Positions 6,845-9,018 of a DNA stretch of 9,018 nt are shown here, piece after piece; position 1 is the first letter of the stretch, and every line of letters begins with the position of its first letter. The DNA comes from Acidobacteriota bacterium (GTDB lineage: Bacteria > Acidobacteriota > Terriglobia > Terriglobales > Acidobacteriaceae), in assembly GCA_021778875.1 (NCBI GenBank), contig JAJYBT010000051.1:1-9018 (forward strand). The letters are read 5' to 3'. Under the pieces are notes generated by a model, which was not told where the DNA came from, searched no databases, and was given only the letters and a program-made list of their open reading frames with translations. The position numbers and the translations under genes were made by a program.

Positions 6845-8118
6845 TTGGAGAAGAAATCCTCGGGGCCAATCTGGCCGCCTTTCAGCACAAGCTCAAGGCC
6901 GTTGAGCGGTGATTCCGGAGCGTAGCCGCGGCAGAGCGGGGCTCCCGGGGTGAGCGGCGCAACGAAGGTGAGGGCGCGCAGGCCGAGTTGCTGGACGGCG
7001 TGCGTGGCCGTGTCGCCGCCGGCGATGACAACTCTGCGCACGCCGCAGAGCGACACAATCTCGCGAAGAAGTTTGCCCAGCCACGCCGTCCACTCTTTGC
7101 CGGATTGCTGCTTTGCAGAGAGCGGACCCATGGCGGTGTAAAGAATGACGCTGCGGCCTGCGGCGAGGGCCTTGAGCGCCTGTCGCTTGCGCAGGGGCCA
7201 GGAATCAGGATCGCCGAGCCGCCATGCGGCGAAACCCTGCGCGCGAGCGTGACGAATCTGTACGGCGGTGACTGGCGAGCAACTGCCGCTGAGCACGAGT
7301 ATCTGATCGACGGGCCTGGGCGCAGCGGGCCGTGCTTGATGCGCCAGACGGCCGGAACGCTGCCAATGGCGCAACAGGCCGTAGGTAAATCCGGAGCTGC
7401 CAACGGCAAGAATCTGGCGGTCTGTTGCGAGATTGCAGAGGATCGCGGCTGTCTGTTTGAGCATGGCATCGTGGATGCCATCGAAGATGACAGCCTTTGC
7501 GCCGGCAGCAATCTCCGTCTGCAACTGTCGGGCTGCCGTGCCCTGCTCGAATGCGCGCAAGTCCACGAGGCCCATCGCCAGCGAGGTCTGCTGGGCGAGA
7601 TGGAGCCGCAGATCGGCCTCGTACATGGGCGTGACGGGGTGTCGTCGCATGGTGGGGTGGCGGTCAATGCGGTGCATGGCGTTGCTGGCCGCGGCAAACA
7701 GGTTGCCGAAGGCAACGGCTCGACCGAGATGCGGAGTACCGACAACGACGGGCACGAACTTTGCCTGGAATGCTTTGCGGCCCAACTCGATGGCTCGCCC
7801 GATGCTGCCCACGCGCGGGGAGCTGTCAAACGTGGAGCAGACCTTGTAGTGGTTGATCGCGGCGCCCAGGGAACGCATTCTGCGGAAGACTTCGGGCAGA
7901 TGCCGATCCATCCAGCGGGGGCTGTGGCTGCGGCTTTCGCCGGCAATGCCGATTGCGCGGCAATGCGGAAATGCGGCCAGGTCGGCCTCGCTGGGCAGAT
8001 TCGTAAAGAGAACGGCGGGCATGCCATGCAGTGCCAGCGCCTCCAGCACATCAGTGGAGCCGGTGAAGTCATCGCCGTAGTACGCGTAAAGGATGCTGGA
8101 TTGCGTTGAGGTGCTCAA
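6823..8118 (-). CDS. Four-carbon acid sugar kinase family (DUF1537), candidate 3-oxo-isoapionate kinase (OiaK-type)
   Basis: A 431-residue cytoplasmic ATP-dependent kinase with both family domains. N-terminal sugar-binding part: YYGDDFTGSTDVLEAL (13-28) and YKVCSTFDSSP (91-101). C-terminal nucleotide-binding part: VLSGSCSPVT (275-284), VIAGGDTATHAV (364-375) and LKGGQIGPEDFF (412-423). The K-V-C-S-T-F-D-S-S-P segment differs from the K-x-D-S-T-L-R-G of threonate/erythronate kinases and matches, from memory, the clade that travels with RuBisCO-like proteins. That points to OiaK, which phosphorylates 3-oxo-isoapionate in apionate breakdown; the exact substrate is inference. Start: TTG at 8118 overlaps the upstream gene's TGA as TTGA, with GGAGG 10 nt upstream; the frame stays open far into the RuBisCO-like gene, but that part is not family-like. 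Co-translated with the RuBisCO-like gene and converging on the transporter gene. Confidence 0.91.
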   Translation of the reverse strand: MSTSTQSSILYAYYGDDFTGSTDVLEALALHGMPAVLFTNLPSEADLAAFPHCRAIGIAGESRSHSPRWMDRHLPEVFRRMRSLGAAINHYKVCSTFDSSPRVGSIGRAIELGRKAFQAKFVPVVVGTPHLGRAVAFGNLFAAASNAMHRIDRHPTMRRHPVTPMYEADLRLHLAQQTSLAMGLVDLRAFEQGTAARQLQTEIAAGAKAVIFDGIHDAMLKQTAAILCNLATDRQILAVGSSGFTYGLLRHWQRSGRLAHQARPAAPRPVDQILVLSGSCSPVTAVQIRHARAQGFAAWRLGDPDSWPLRKRQALKALAAGRSVILYTAMGPLSAKQQSGKEWTAWLGKLLREIVSLCGVRRVVIAGGDTATHAVQQLGLRALTFVAPLTPGAPLCRGYAPESPLNGLELVLKGGQIGPEDFFSNVLHDSC

Positions 8119-9018
8119 TCGGGAAAGGCCTCCAGAGCGCCGCGCAATTCTGTGTGCGTGCTTGCATACTGCGCGAGTGGAATGCCGTCGACTGCGGCCT
8201 GCCACGCCTGGTGAAGGCTGCGCACGCCGGCTGCCGGTCCCGCGGGATGGGCGAGAATGCCGCCGCCACAGGCGTAGATGAGGTCCAGGCTGCCGAGCGC
8301 CTTGTAGGTATCTGGCGCCTGCCGCGCCGACTGGCCGGAGGAGAACACCGGCATGATGGTGCAGCCCTTGTAGGGAGGCGCGAACATGGGCGTGAGGCAT
8401 TCTCGCGCAGAGGCGATGACCGAGGCATCCTCCTCGCAGAATTTGTTGCGCAGGCCGTTGACGTGGACATGATCGATGCCGGCGAGACGCCAGAGTTTTT
8501 GATACGCAATAAAGCTCATGCCGATGGCGTGGGAGCGGCCGAAGATTCCCCATCCATTGCGATGGCCGTGAATGGCCAGGCTGGCATGACGCCGAAGCGC
8601 AACCATGCCGGGCAGGCCCACGCTGTTCAGGCTGACCATGACGCAGGTTCCGCCCGCGGCTGCCACCAGGTCGTGACGGCGCTGCATTTGATCGATCTCG
8701 CCGGTGATGTTGGCGGCATACATGGGCCTCTTGCCGGTGTGGTCGGCATATTCGTTGAGGACGCGCAGCACCTGGGGAATGCGCTGATCGAAGGGGCAAT
8801 GCGGGCCGTCGGCCTGCAACTCATCGTCCTTGATAAAGTCCACCCCGGCCTCGGCCAGCATGCGCACCTGGGCGGCCGTCTGCTCGGGCGACATGCCGAC
8901 ACTGGGCTTGAGGATGGTGCCGATGAGTGGCCTGCCGTAAACGCCGGTGAGCTGGCGAGTGCCCTCCACTGCGAACTGCGGGCCCTGATAGACGCTGAGA
9001 AACTCGGCGGGTAACTCG
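8115..9018 (-). CDS. RuBisCO-like protein (large-chain family, C-terminal barrel; 5' end beyond right edge)
   Basis: The visible 300 residues are the catalytic TIM barrel of a RuBisCO large-chain homologue; the N-terminal domain lies past the right edge. The GTG at 8969 is internal, because the family segment LPAEFLSVYQGPQF precedes it without a stop. In visible numbering against spinach RuBisCO: K37 (K175) in ILKPSVG, S39 in place of K177, K63-D65-E66 in FIKDDE (K201, D203, E204: carbamate and metal site), H152-R153 (H294-R295), H185 (H327), K192 (K334), S226 and G228 (S379, G381) and GGG 251-253 (403-405). It is thus metal/carbamate-type but not a CO2-fixing enzyme. With the overlapping kinase gene, the best guess is 3-oxo-isoapionate-4-phosphate decarboxylase (OiaX) or transcarboxylase/hydrolase (OiaT); the two cannot be separated here. 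Its stop overlaps the kinase TTG start. Confidence 0.92.
   Translation of the reverse strand, partial: ELPAEFLSVYQGPQFAVEGTRQLTGVYGRPLIGTILKPSVGMSPEQTAAQVRMLAEAGVDFIKDDELQADGPHCPFDQRIPQVLRVLNEYADHTGKRPMYAANITGEIDQMQRRHDLVAAAGGTCVMVSLNSVGLPGMVALRRHASLAIHGHRNGWGIFGRSHAIGMSFIAYQKLWRLAGIDHVHVNGLRNKFCEEDASVIASARECLTPMFAPPYKGCTIMPVFSSGQSARQAPDTYKALGSLDLIYACGGGILAHPAGPAAGVRSLHQAWQAAVDGIPLAQYASTHTELRGALEAFPD

Noticed and set aside
8119..8799. Long in-frame extension upstream of the kinase, suggesting a fusion protein of 658 residues
   Set aside because: The extra 227 residues are Arg/His/Pro-rich and lie wholly over the RuBisCO-like gene in another frame; the kinase family begins right at the TTG at 8118.
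8967..8969. GTG as the start of the RuBisCO-like gene
   Set aside because: The frame stays open to the right edge and the upstream residues (LPAEFLSVYQGPQF) match the family, so the GTG is internal.
8106..9014. Plus-strand open frame of 302 codons over the RuBisCO-like gene
   Set aside because: Shadow of the conserved barrel frame; no family resemblance.

Overview
The window is a high-GC (roughly 60% by eye), densely packed bacterial carbohydrate-utilisation locus with seven protein genes, two of them cut by the window edges. I see no RNA genes, insertion sequences, CRISPR arrays or broken genes. The secreted pectinase-type enzymes, Gram-negative-style signal peptides, GC content and frequent GTG/TTG starts would fit a soil acidobacterium (Terriglobia-like). 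That placement is an impression from protein style, not a proof.

Left half, minus strand: an exported enzyme operon reading right to left. A GH78-type alpha-L-rhamnosidase (4437-2044) overlaps by ATGA with a sialidase-like Asp-box beta-propeller protein (2047-905). After a 97-nt gap comes a GH28 polygalacturonase-family enzyme (807 to beyond base 1). All three have N-terminal export signals, so this is a periplasmic or extracellular set for rhamnose- and galacturonate-containing plant polysaccharide (pectin, probably rhamnogalacturonan).

Middle: a 424-nt divergent intergenic region (4438-4861) without a gene. It carries five copies of the hexamer ATTCCG/CGGAAT, two of them arranged as inverted repeats, and probably holds the control sites for both outward-facing operons.

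Right half, plus strand: a two-gene operon of an Asp/Glu-racemase-superfamily protein (4862-5563) and an ACS-type MFS organic-anion transporter (5560-6807), joined by a TTGA overlap. Converging on it from the right edge, on the minus strand, are a RuBisCO-like protein (beyond 9018 to 8115) and a DUF1537/four-carbon-acid-sugar kinase (8118-6823), also joined by a TTGA overlap.

How they may work together: the RuBisCO-like protein plus this kinase clade is the signature pair described for D-apionate catabolism. There OiaK phosphorylates 3-oxo-isoapionate and the RuBisCO-like OiaX or OiaT decarboxylates or cleaves the product. Apiose is a branched sugar of rhamnogalacturonan II and apiogalacturonan, so its presence beside pectin-degrading enzymes and an acid-sugar transporter makes a coherent hypothesis: outer enzymes trim pectin, the MFS carrier imports an acid sugar, and the kinase plus RuBisCO-like protein break it down. 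The racemase-superfamily protein, which has lost one of the two usual catalytic cysteines, is the unexplained part and the best candidate for an undescribed step.
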